NCBI RefSeq assembly: GCF_001949145.1
Contig: NW_019091360.1
Location: forward strand, 680,440-744,439
Length of the DNA: 64,000 nt
DNA from: Acanthaster planci
Taxonomy: Eukaryota > Echinodermata > Asteroidea > Valvatida > Acanthasteridae
Direction: 5' to 3'
Shown here: positions 46,320 through 58,100 of the stretch, piece after piece
How the letters are laid out: every line of letters begins with the position of its first letter
Numbering within the stretch: the first letter of the stretch is position 1
Made by a program: the position numbers and the translations under genes
Notes under the pieces: model-generated
What the model was told of the DNA's origin: nothing
The model's database searches: none
What the model saw: the letters and a program-made list of their open reading frames with translations, nothing else

Positions 46320-47180
46320 AAGACGTCGTAAAGATGAAAATCTTTTTATCTAATTTTTTTGCCAAATACTGTCCCTCCTGCCAAATTCTGTCCGTGTCTT
46401 CCCGTTCGTTCCTGACAAGTTTTTTCTTCAGTCTCCTGCACTCCATCCTGCACTGCGGAAATACATGCGTTTATTGACGTACCTGCACACATACCCATGA
46501 CTGCGCTCGTACACGATTTCGCACTGGACACTATTTGACACCTATGTCTGGCGTCTACTGCGCATGCTCATCGGACACAATGAGCATCCCGGCTGACCAT
46601 GGCCCAGTGGCTTATTACTCCACTAGGCTTGCTGAACGCCCTCCTCGCCCTCCCGCGGCCCTACTTGGCGGCACTGTTGGAAGAGAGAAAGTAGGTGTCC
46701 TGTTAATACGAAATTTGGATGAGAAAACCTCATTTTTGCCGTTTTTCGTTTACAAATGGAAAAATGATAACTAACATTTTTCCAGTTTCTCTGGTAGAAA
46801 ACAACACTGAGCTTGAAATGTTTCTAATTTTTAAATTGAAATAAATGTTTGTTTGTATGTAAGCTTTTCGATAAACAGATAACTAAATAGACGTCAGAGA
46901 AGAAGAAAAATGTCATTGAGAAACAAAGTAATTTTTCGCAGTTCATTTTCAAAAACAAATTAATGAACAAAACAGAAGCATGGACCTGGTTATTATTCCT
47001 ACCTCCATGCCAGCGGCTCATTGACCCACCCCGCGGTTTACCTATTCCAAATTTTAATCAAAATAAGACCCGTAAAGTAAAAATTTAAAAACAACTAGAG
47101 GGCGACAACCGTTCTGCAGCTATTATGTAAATGCCATGTAAACGTACAGGTGAGGCAAAATAATTATCACACTTTCTACA
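46320..47180. other. No gene recognised
   Basis: Noncoding sequence. A more GC-rich patch near 46490-46690 has short open frames without recognisable domains. Confidence 0.5.
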
Positions 47181-47194
47181 TGTAGACGTGCGAG

Positions 47195-47445
47195 CACATG
47201 TACATGTACATGTACATACATGTACGTGCGTTTGTAAACATGTACATGTATAGAAGTAGAATGAGTGTTCATGTGTGGTGTGCACTTGCGTGTATGCACG
47301 GAGTAAATACATGTACAGTACTGTGGATATTCGTACAATATTATACATGTACATTGTTGTACATGTACAGTACATGTACATGTACAGTAATCCACATTAA
47401 CTACATGTACATGTACACATACATGTACATGTGCATGCACACCGT
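47195..47445 (+). repeat. TACATG/CATGTA simple-sequence repeat
   Basis: Many tandem TACATG units in several runs (for example at 47198-47225, 47360-47390 and 47403-47432). The unit is self-complementary, so all frames on both strands look open and encode Tyr/Met/His/Val/Cys/Thr repeats. It is not coding. Confidence 0.95.
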
Positions 47446-47449
47446 ACCT

Positions 47450-49100
47450 ACCACAAAGCTAAAGTTATGATGGACACACATCATGCGTCACGCCACACGT
47501 GACATGCACATATTAAGCCGGCCCACTACCACCATGCATCCAAAATACAATATTATCATATCATGAATATATACATTTTGGTATTTAAATCGACGGGTTT
47601 CTGTAATTGTATTCAGGGGCACTGAGCCGCATTGCGCACCTTGAAATGGCATTATTAATTCAATACTGTACCCCCCAAACGAGCGTACTAGGTTGTGTGC
47701 ATACGTACGTATACATGTACATGCATGTGTACGTGAGGGCCATATAGTTGGACATCTCCAGTACTGCACATGGCGTCTGGGAAGCCAACAATACCGGCAA
47801 AATAGTGCCTTGTAATGTGGACCCTGATTATAAATTTCGGAATTAAAACAAAAGAGATAAACATAAATTTATTGCTTAAATATCGTAACTTATTAATTAC
47901 AGATTCTGTGAGCATTGTAATGCAGTACTAGAAATTTCTCGCAAAGCGTAATAATTCTTGCAATGATCCGCCCCAGGTTGGCTAGCGTATTTGCGCATGT
48001 GCGAAAATCGTCCCTGCGAGATAATGTCGTACGTTCCAAGAGGAAGAGCCACACTAATCACAGATTTCATGAGTAAATATTGACCTGAACGGCGACGATT
48101 TTTTCTACCAGGTAATTTCTGCATATTACCAAAGGTCCATTCTTACTTCTAGCCGTTTTTATACGCTGACCGTGGTCTGTAAGCTTCCTTTTCAGCTGCC
48201 AAAGTGAGTACAAACGGTCCAGTTGTTCGGCATGTTTCGCATACTGTGCGCCGCCATGTCTAGCTAATCACGTGGGGTTGTTGAATCTCTTGGAACGGGG
48301 GAGGTAAAAAAACGGCTCAAATAATGCTGAAATTCTAATGAATTAATGACTTCGCTCGCGACACGGCGATTGAATATTAGCAAGCCTCACTCCTTACTGA
48401 AATGACTGACTGTTCGCGTAGGGGGAAATACTGGACTGACCCAAGTCTCGCCTTGTCGGTTCTCTTACGTGGTCATTACGTAGAACACACGCAAGTGTAC
48501 AGAAATCCCCGCGTAGGCGTAGACACTTTCGGCCGGTCCTGTTTCTACATTTTGGAATGGGCCTACACCATAATACAGCTACTGCAATGCACGGATTTTT
48601 AATAGCATCTCGTGAGCTAAATATAGCCTGGCCAGTAATCAGTATCCTCGATTTTTGACTGTTTGAGAAAGGCTTTCTGTTCAGCTTTTTAGTCTTTGTA
48701 GGCAACAACACTGAAAATAACTCTGCCAGGGATGTACTGTTTGTGTCCATTCATGCCAGTTTTAGGTTCCATATGTCACTTGTTTTGTGTGGATGTACAT
48801 ATGTCTGCACATATGTGGAAGACATGCGGGGATGGATGCTGAACTGTGACACTCTATGTATTGCTTTGTATAGCACAACCAACCACTGGCTGCTGGTGTG
48901 TGCAGCATTGTACACATGGTCCAGATTCCAGATGGTGGGGTGTTCCTACTTTTGAGTACTATGTTGGAGGCTCATATCACCCATTACTGATGCCAACAAT
49001 GTTAACTTTCCCTCCACAAGGAATTTGGACGGTGATTCTTGCCCCGGAAAACGGGTCAGACAACGAAACTGCCCCAAAGGTGAAATTCAGTCTCCTTCCC
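47450..49100 (+). promoter_or_regulatory. Upstream region of the LARP4-like gene
   Basis: The promoter and 5' UTR of the LARP4-like gene should lie in this stretch. The part 47980-48300 is CpG-richer than its surroundings. An acceptor-like TTTCCCTCCACAAG ends at 49020, so 49021-49100 may be the start of the first coding exon with a separate upstream noncoding exon. No TATA box or transcription start can be assigned. Confidence 0.35.
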
Positions 49101-52100
49101 ATGACTACCGACCGCTCTAACGACGGGGACGACTTGACTCCTTCAACTGTTACAGTAAGCCCGATTATTGTTTCTTGTCTTCTTAACAATACTGTTGCTA
49201 ATGGATTACCTGAATGAGGCTATTTTAAAATCTTAACTCCCACAAACTTTGGATTTTTGTTGTGAAATTCATGAGTCCTGAACTTAAAGGGCATCAAGCA
49301 CAAATAATATGTTGGGGGAAATATATTTTGAATGGGAAACAAGTTCGAAAATGTACTCGCCATATGCTTCATTTTCCAAACTGACAAGATGGCATCAGAA
49401 TGTGGCATATACATGTAGATGGAGTTAGTGGATTGCAGTGAGTAGCATCATGTACATGTATACGCAGTGCATGCTGTAATTGTGACAAATGAAGCAGACA
49501 TCTGCTAATGAAGCATTATAGTGGTACTCTATATTGCATTTCTTGTCCCGTTATGCCACTACGTCTCCATAGACGTGGAACACGATGTGTATGACTGTGT
49601 TGTCCATGTGTACAGCTAATGATGTGCATAGTGGGTTTCAATGTATTACAAGCCCTTTTTGTACATATCATACTGCACAAGCTGGATATAACAGAATAAT
49701 CTTGTTCTACTCTGATATAAAAATGTGCTTAGAAATTCAACATCCACATACGAAATCACAGAGGTTGTATTTTTTGTTTTGCCTTGGGCTTTGATTTGAA
49801 AAACTACTTTGTTCAATTCATGTAAAGAGAAACAAGCAGGATTAAAAGTCCTCTGTATTTTGTGATTGGAAAGATGCACAGTATTCATTTAGTCAATTTT
49901 ATCTTTTCCAATTTCGACCAGAGGGTGTACACTGAACAGTGACTTTGTTCTGATGTTCAGGCTACATGAAAACACCTTGTAAGTTGCAGCCTTCGGAATG
50001 TGGTATCCACAGAACAATGTACATTTTCATTTAGGCTGAAAGATTACATGTCCTAAGCATATCTTTTGAAAATGTCTCAAGGAGGGAAACACCAAATTCA
50101 TTTGTTGAAAGACATGTTTGTGATGCATTGAAAAATATACGTTTACATGTAGGTGGGTCGGTGGTTGAAAACTATTCTTTTTACATTTTCTAGCCAAAAT
50201 ATCAGGGAAGGGTGATACATTCTGTCCCCCATTCATTTGTGAACAGGTGACAATATCTGATGCAGCAAAACTACATGTACATTAGCTTGGTATTTGCTGG
50301 CTTAGTAGTCATAGAATGCATACATGTGTCTGAATTTAGAAACCACAAGAGGAAGCATTAAAAAAGTGCATACAAAAATAAGTCTTTGGGGTCAGCACTG
50401 TGATGAGAATCATACTTTTAATTTTTTGTACGTTTTCCCAAAACAGAATGCAAGTTGTGTGTGTGTTTTTTTTTTTTTTTGTTTTTTTTTTGAGGTTGGG
50501 TAACCAAAAGTCCAACCGTGTGTTTTCTTCTTTTGACCTAAGGGCGCATCTCCACAATTTAATAGTAATTCAAAAACACTGACAATAGTTTACATTTACA
50601 CACAAGGCAAAAACCTTGCACCAGGGCTTCTCCAGAACTTATTTACAACTGGATGGTGACCATCCAACCAATGCAGTCAGGTGTCTTGTACATGTACATG
50701 TCTTGAGTTGTCCATCTCAGTTTGGACTGATCTATACTGCATGCATGTTCGTGTATATTGAATATAAAAAGACAATGCTTCACAGTAAAAGATGACAAAT
50801 TTGCANNNNNNNNNNNNNNNNNNNNNNNNNNNNNNNNNNNNNNNNNNNNNNNNNNNNNNNNNNNNNNNNNNNNNNNNNNNNNNNNNNNNNNNNNNNNNNN
50901 NNNNNNNNNNNNNNNNNNNNNNNNNNNNNNNNNNNNNNNNNNNNNNNNNNNNNNNNNNNNNNNNNNNNNNNNNNNNNNNNNNNNNNNNNNNNNNNNNNNN
51001 NNNNNNNNNNNNNNNNNNNNNNNNNNNNNNNNNNNNNNNNNNNNNNNNNNNNNNNNNNNNNNNNNNNNNNNNNNNNNNNNNNNNNNNNNNNNNNNNNNNN
51101 NNNNNNNNNNNNNNNNNNNNNNNNNNNNNNNNNNNNNNNNNNNNNNNNNNNNNNNNNNNNNNNNNNNNNNNNNNNNNNNNNNNNNNNNNNNNNNNNNNNN
51201 NNNNNNNNNNNNNNNNNNNNNNNNNNNNNNNNNNNNNNNNNNNNNNNNNNNNNNNNNNNNNNNNNNNNNNNNNNNNNNNNNNNNNNNNNNNNNNNNNNNN
51301 NNNNNNNNNNNNNNNNNNNNNNNNNNNNNNNNNNNNNNNNNNNNNNNNNNNNNNNNNNNNNNNNNNNNNNNNNNNNNNNNNNNNNNNNNNNNNNNNNNNN
51401 NNNNNNNNNNNNNNNNNNNNNNNNNNNNNNNNNNNNNNNNNNNNNNNNNNNNNNNNNNNNNNNNNNNNNNNNNNNNNNNNNNNNNNNNNNNNNNNNNNNN
51501 NNNNNNNNNNNNNNNNNNNNNNNNNNNNNNNNNNNNNNNNNNNNNNNNNNNNNNNNNNNNNNNNNNNNNNNNNNNNNNNNNNNNNNNNNNNNNNNNNNNN
51601 NNNNNNNNNNNNNNNNNNNNNNNTTAATTTCCCCATTCAACTGAAGAATAGTGTTTTGAAGTGTTGTGCTGATAAAATAGATACTATAGCAGGACACAAA
51701 TTTACGTGAAAATACCATCACAAATTGACCTTTTTTGGCATCTCCACTGTCTGTAAATTAATATCCCGCAATGCTGAATGTGTTGGGAATTTCCCTAATG
51801 GAGGCAAACAGGCTCAGGATATACATGTAGGCATGAAAAATAACATGAAATAAATTTGTTAAAATTTTTAAAGATTGCCCTGCATCTTTGTTCATTGGCA
51901 TTTCAATTCAGAGCCAGTCATTTCAGAACATGCCTTTTCACTTTCAGCAAGTGTATGTACCGTACATGTAAGCAGTGCAAGTACATGCAAATGTGCAATC
52001 AGTCAGTTTTTTTGTTCAAGGGTTTAACCCATACTACCCAATTTCCTCAAACTCCAACTGTACATGTAGGTTTGGTCAAGTTTTGACTGATTCAAGTTCA

Positions 52101-55100
52101 TATGGAATCAACTTGTTCTTCAACTTTGTTTGATTGAGGAACAAAGGCTTAGGGTAATAGTGTTGGATTTTGTTGAAGTGAATGGCTATTGGTACCACAT
52201 GTTGGATTTTGCATGATTTTGTGAGGTTTTGTACTACTTAGGAATCAACCGATGATCGAATTGGACATCAGATCAGGCTGATGTTTGGCAGCATCCACAA
52301 AACATCTGATCGGCAAAATTTGACTGTCCTTGCCGATGTGAGTGCCGATGCTAATAAGAAACAAACTCTGCTTTGGCAAACGCAGTAACAACTGTGGTTT
52401 ATTCATTTGGTGTGATAAATGAACAGTTACGTCCACCTAAATTATCCCTGAGAATTACATGTACATCTGCATGCAATCCATACCGCAACAAAACTAAACT
52501 CAACGCACAGATTACAGCCTGGAAACAGTCAGTGCACATGTATACTGTTGTTATTGAACGTCATGAGTGGAGCCAGGGAGCTGTACCATATGGCGACACG
52601 AGGCACTGAGTGTCTACTCTGCATATTGTACATAAGATAATTTTTGGAATATAAACACTTAAACGTTGGTTCTCATGCTGAAAAATGTCTCTGTGGCTTT
52701 TATACTCTCCAGCTTATACCGCAAACTTTGAGGTATAAGATCAGTCACAAAAGCCGCGGCCAGGCCATGCCATACGTACAACTAGCAGATAGCTCAGTCA
52801 TGTTTTCCTTGGTTGCCGTTCACATCTGATAACTTAAACCTCGGAGAACAAATAAAAATTCGAGTTGTCCGGATTTCGAGTGAACAGAATTCCCCGAGTC
52901 ATGGAGTCACAAAACACATGTATTGTGTACACAATCTTATACATGGATCTACTTTACTTGCTCTGCTGTGGCAATATTTTTGAGAGATTTTTTGCCGCTT
53001 TTATTCATTCTTATGGTTTTTTTTGGCAGACAAATAAGCATTTTACTAAAATTGATTATTTTTGTTACCTCAAGATTTCTTTCTACCATTAAATAAAAAA
53101 TCAACCGCCTCTGTGGTGTACCTTCGTGTGGCAGATCTTTCGTCTTTTCGCATGACATGCCACAGAATTTAAGGTTTTTTTCACTTGTGTTTACTGATGA
53201 CAACACTTTCTGTGGTCACATGTTTATTGGAAAGAGTTGGCAATTGGACTGTCCGTGAATGGGTCTGTGATCGCGGTGATGTGTGCAGTGTTTGTGCGGC
53301 ATGCAGTGGATTTTTCATTTTTGAAGCAATTTTGTATTGTGCAAGCAGTGGTGTGCCATGTGATGTGTGTATGCAGTTTATTCGCTCAGCTCAGTGACAC
53401 AAAGTGAAAATAAAGGCAAACAAAAGAAAACCTTTAAAGGAATTTATTATCATTATTGTCTGACTGTGTATATTGATACTTTCAGGGAATACACTGTTTT
53501 TGTGTTATTTGAAGTAGGCGTACATCATGTACATCATGTCAAGGTTTGTCGACATGCGTTATTAAGGACATTGTTACTGTCATATCAGACACCAGCTGAT
53601 GTTCCAATTAAAATATCAGACGTCAAATCGGCAGTTAAAACCAACATCAGTTGATCCCTAGTACTACTACTCTGCAAGTCCGGCCAACAAAAAAATACTT
53701 ATGTTTCTGGTTTCCTGGCCAACATTAAGTTTTTGGCTCGCCGCGTTTTAAATAAGCATGTTAGAAAAACAAATTTTAAAATTTAATAAAATAAAAAAGA
53801 TAAATCCTGTGCGCAAATCTCAATGCATTACAGCAGTTCTGCGCTAGTTCCCACCGTGCCCATGCAAAAGAACGTGTGATGGAAATGTGGCAACCAGTCT
53901 ATACATCTCGGTCAAAATAGCCTTGTTACACTACCAGTACATCAGCCATACACACGCAATCCCCACAGCTGCTGGTCAAAAAAAATTGATGTTGTAAGAA
54001 GATTTCTGCAAGTTAATTCGCAGAACTTGGTCTCTTGTCTATGTATGTATTTTCTTGGTTCACGAGCTTAATTTACTTGAGGCGAACATGTTTTCACAAA
54101 ATTTCCTGCCGTGGCACAAGGTTTATAGCCCATCTGCCTGGATGTGCCAGTATCATGCACGCTAACCATGTAATATACGGACATTGTTGGCCAGTTTGCT
54201 GTAATGACTAGGGATCAACTGATGATCAGATTGGACATCTGATTAGGCCGGAATCAACCAATGATCGGATTGGACATAGGATTGGGCCGATGTGCGGCAA
54301 TGTAGGCAAAACATCGGATCAACAAAATGTGACCTTCCTTGCCAATATGAGTGCCGATGTTAACATGAAAAAAGGAGCAAACACTGCACTCACTTTTGGC
54401 AAACTAAAATCTCGCATTTTTTTATTTTAGCACGAATACAAACTGTGTTTTTTTTCATTTGGTGATAATGAACAATTATGAATTGTTAAACCTACGTAAA
54501 ATATATATCCTCAAAAATTATACCTGCACGATCCGTGCCACAGCAACTCAATGCATGGACTTCAGTTTACATGTCTTTGTTCTAATTGTGAACTCCAAAT
54601 TTATTCTCTGAAACCATTTCTAGGAAATGCTTGCTAGCTTTTTGCCATATACTTACACAACAATAACTTGTCAAACGAAATGAAATCTACAATAGCAGTG
54701 TTAAGAAATATCCAGAAATTTCCTGTGCACAAATCAGTGCAACATGTAGGCTCAGTGCTTTGGATGACATCATAGTTTTGCTCATGAATATGCAAATAGC
54801 ATTAACATAAACCAAAAAAGCTCCACAATATGGGTTAAAATTGGAAAACAAAAATTTTGAAGTGGGGTAAATTGAAACCCAAGGGTGCAATTTCAAGGAA
54901 TTTAGTAAAGTATTTCTGTTTCATGGTCCCTTTAAGGCTGTGTTGCAGTTAATTGTCGGTAAAAACATTGGATCAAATCAGACATTGGCCGATGTTCCAA
55001 TAAAAATATCGGACATCAAATCAGCAGTTAAAACCTACATCGGTTGGTCCCTAGTCAGGAATACCCGACTAGCTTTACAGTGTATGCATCATGGTGTGAA

Positions 55101-58100
55101 TTGTCCATAATTCTAATGAATCGTTGACTGCAGTACAAAGATTAAGGCAAGTTTTTATCACGTAACGGCACGTAATGCCGGCTGCTACCATCACTAAAAT
55201 AGACCGACCCCGGCAATATTTACTGTTTAAAAACTATTAAACATTTTCAGCTTGTACATGTACACAGAACATAACACCACCTCGTTTGTCTGGTTCCCCA
55301 GATGTAAGTGTATAATACAGAAATTACGTCATCTGTAAAAGAGTGCCTGACTAAATGTATGTGTAGCAGTATGGGAACTAGAGGAATTCCTTCACTGAAA
55401 AGTAGGAGGATTCCAGTCTATTAAGCAAGTTTGGCAGCTTTTGGACCTCGTTTTACACATGTATACCAAATTAAAGGGCACGCAACACAGTCTATGCCCA
55501 GAAAATGCAAAACAAAAGACTTGACATCTGAAACACATTCTTAAAACACTACAGTTAGCCTACTTGAACATTTTTCCTTTTTACTGTGCCGAATGGCCGA
55601 GCGGGTAGCAAAAATTGATGTGCACAATAAAATTGCAGGTAAGACCATGATAAGTTGCATGCACCATTGTACCTTGCGAGCGAGTGCGACCCACGGTGCT
55701 ACCACGAGGCGTGACCGACCAGCGCAGTGGCCACCCATCGCAGGCTCTTTGTAAAATATGAATGACAGTGCAGTCACAGCTTGACCAATCGCTGTAGATG
55801 AGCAGTTTGCATAATGGGCAAATTTGCATGTACATAATGTATGCATCATGTTTAAATTGTAAATATTCATTACTCATTGCTGACGACATTGTACATGTAT
55901 GTACATGTACTGATACACATCCTGATACATATCCAAATGACATGCCAATCGTTTTACGATGCACACACACACAACATTGCTACTTATCACTAATGCACAT
56001 ATTGTGTGCATGTGCGGTTTCAATGGAAAACGTGGCATTGGAAATGCATGGTTTGACCACAGCTTGAATGATTTTTGGCGGTTGATGGTACTCAAAGCTT
56101 GAATTATGGCTGCACGAAAGCAGTTTTGGAAAGAAAGGACGAAGCAAAAGCCAAGACCGTCAATGTATCGGTACAAGATACATGTAAGTGGTTTTGGAAA
56201 TGGACTGCAAATGAAGTTGACGGCTGCCTTGCAGCCATGTGCATATTAATTATTATACGGAAGCTAGCAGAACTGGGGAAGGCTTATCTTCCTTATATCC
56301 AACAATAAATTTATTCCAAAAATCATCTGTTTGCTGAGTTTTTTCTGTTGTTCTTACGTAAAATTTTCTATTCTACTGAGAAATAAAACAAACCACCCAA
56401 ACTCTGTACTTTTGTGTGACAGTTTATTCATTTGCTCACATCTCTGCTGGACCACACAGCCCTGTGCTTGTTGTTTGCTTGGCCAGGGCTGCCCAGGGTT
56501 TTCCTGTTTCACCACATGATCATTCCTTTTTAATCACTTGAGGGTGCACCATTTTGTATTTCAAAGCATTCAAGCATACATTTTTGTGTGCTTTTGGTTG
56601 TCTTTTCATTCCCTTACCTTTTCTTTTTACCATTTAGTAAATATTCGAGTGAGATTTTGTGACGCAAAAAGTGCATTTCCAGCACCGCGCCAGGAACGCA
56701 TGTCCATTTTCTCTACACACGGACTGCGATTGGACAGTCAGCATGTGAGCAGCGCGCATTTGGGCAGGCAGCAGCAGCCAGGCTTTAGCCACGGCACGCA
56801 CAAGGCTTCCTTCAGTGCTGTCACATGGCCACCATAAAGAATCAACAATTGGACTGCCAGTTTACATGTACATTTGGGCCGCGATAGCATTGGGCTTTCT
56901 TGAATGCCACGATTTGTGGTCATGACGAGTCAATTACAATGACATTGGCAGCAAGTGCATACTCGTGTCCTCACACAAGGAGACGAAGTGCAGTTTCCAG
57001 AAATGACTCATAATTAAAGTCAGGTGTTCTTTATCAACCCTTGTCAGTGGTTTGGTGGCGGTCTTTCTGGACTGGCCTTTCAAAACTTTGAGTTAAATGG
57101 ATGAAGTTGTATGGACATTTCAAGTTGTGGAGGTATTTTCATACATAAAAGCCTGTTCTTTAAACGGAAAGGAAGAATGTCATCAAGATAAGCAGAGTTT
57201 CGAGTGAACCGACTTTGAGTTATGAAGAGTTTACTGTAGATCAATTTGAAATTGTTCCGAATGGTAAAGAGGGGCACAGAATACAGGATTGGTTTATTGG
57301 GAAATTTGGAGTAAATGTACCAATGGACTATATGAAATTCATTTTGGGCCTTAGCGAAAATGCTCACTTTTGTTTTAGGCACTAGAATTTTGGCAAAATG
57401 TGTATGACTACCTCACACATATCAATACCCCAGGGGAAACCTTGATCTTCAGACCACCTGTACTATAGAAGTACTGTATTTGTTTAGCTTGAGTCTGAGT
57501 ATCTGACCTTATGGTAGGGTCATAGGTCTTTATCTCACAATAAGAAGTTTGGAGGTTTGAATCCAGCTACAGGCCTCAAGCAACATCTTTGGGCAAACCT
57601 ATTCACCCCTACTTCTCTACACAAATACTTCAGGAAGCAGGTCTGGGCTTATTGCAGTAAGTGTCTGATAAGACGCACAGCATCACCTTTAGAAATATTT
57701 GTAGTATAATTTTAATTGACTCGAAAGGTTTTTGTAGAATGAGTTTTAAGATTTGATTGAGCAAAAGCAGCCTTTGCTCTTGTAGCAGAAGCTCCCGCGT
57801 TTTTGGTTTGGTCAGATATTCAGTTTCAAAATTCAAAACAGTACCGTAAGTTCAATCAGAATTGGATTACAAAATGAAATGAATTCAAGTCCCTCCTCAT
57901 TCAGAAATCTGATTTCCAACTTCTGTGATGCTGACTTCTCCAGGGTTCTTTTTGATGTCATGTTATGTTCTTACATGTACACGTGTGTAACATATATTGT
58001 ACAGTGTATGTAATACTTGTAATCTGTTTAGTCTTGTGAATGGCACTGAAATATTGAAAGACATGCCATGCAAAAAGTACAGAGATGTACTTTAATGTAC

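Noticed and set aside
47195-47445. CRISPR-like array
   Set aside because: Units are contiguous 6-mers without spacers, in a eukaryotic genome.
47085-47470. Overlapping Tyr/Met/Cys/Thr-rich frames on both strands
   Set aside because: Translation of the TACATG microsatellite.
48846-49100. Longer LARP4 N-terminus from the in-frame stretch beginning at 48846
   Set aside because: The frame opens with GTG and the upstream residues do not resemble the family. In-frame ATGs at 48990 and 48999 remain possible but were judged less likely than 49101.
50677-51721. Four open frames of 290-320 codons on both strands
   Set aside because: They consist almost wholly of the run of N at 50806-51623. The same applies to the frames crossing 28388-28995.
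53100-53220. Zinc-finger (THAP-like) start from the GVPSCG-type reading on the plus strand
   Set aside because: Only the first cysteine pair fits; the following conserved residues are absent and the sequence lies inside hAT-like element E copy 1.
55588-55660. tRNA-Leu or tRNA-Ser gene
   Set aside because: The first 20 bases resemble the acceptor and D-arm with an A box, but no anticodon arm, variable arm or B box follows.
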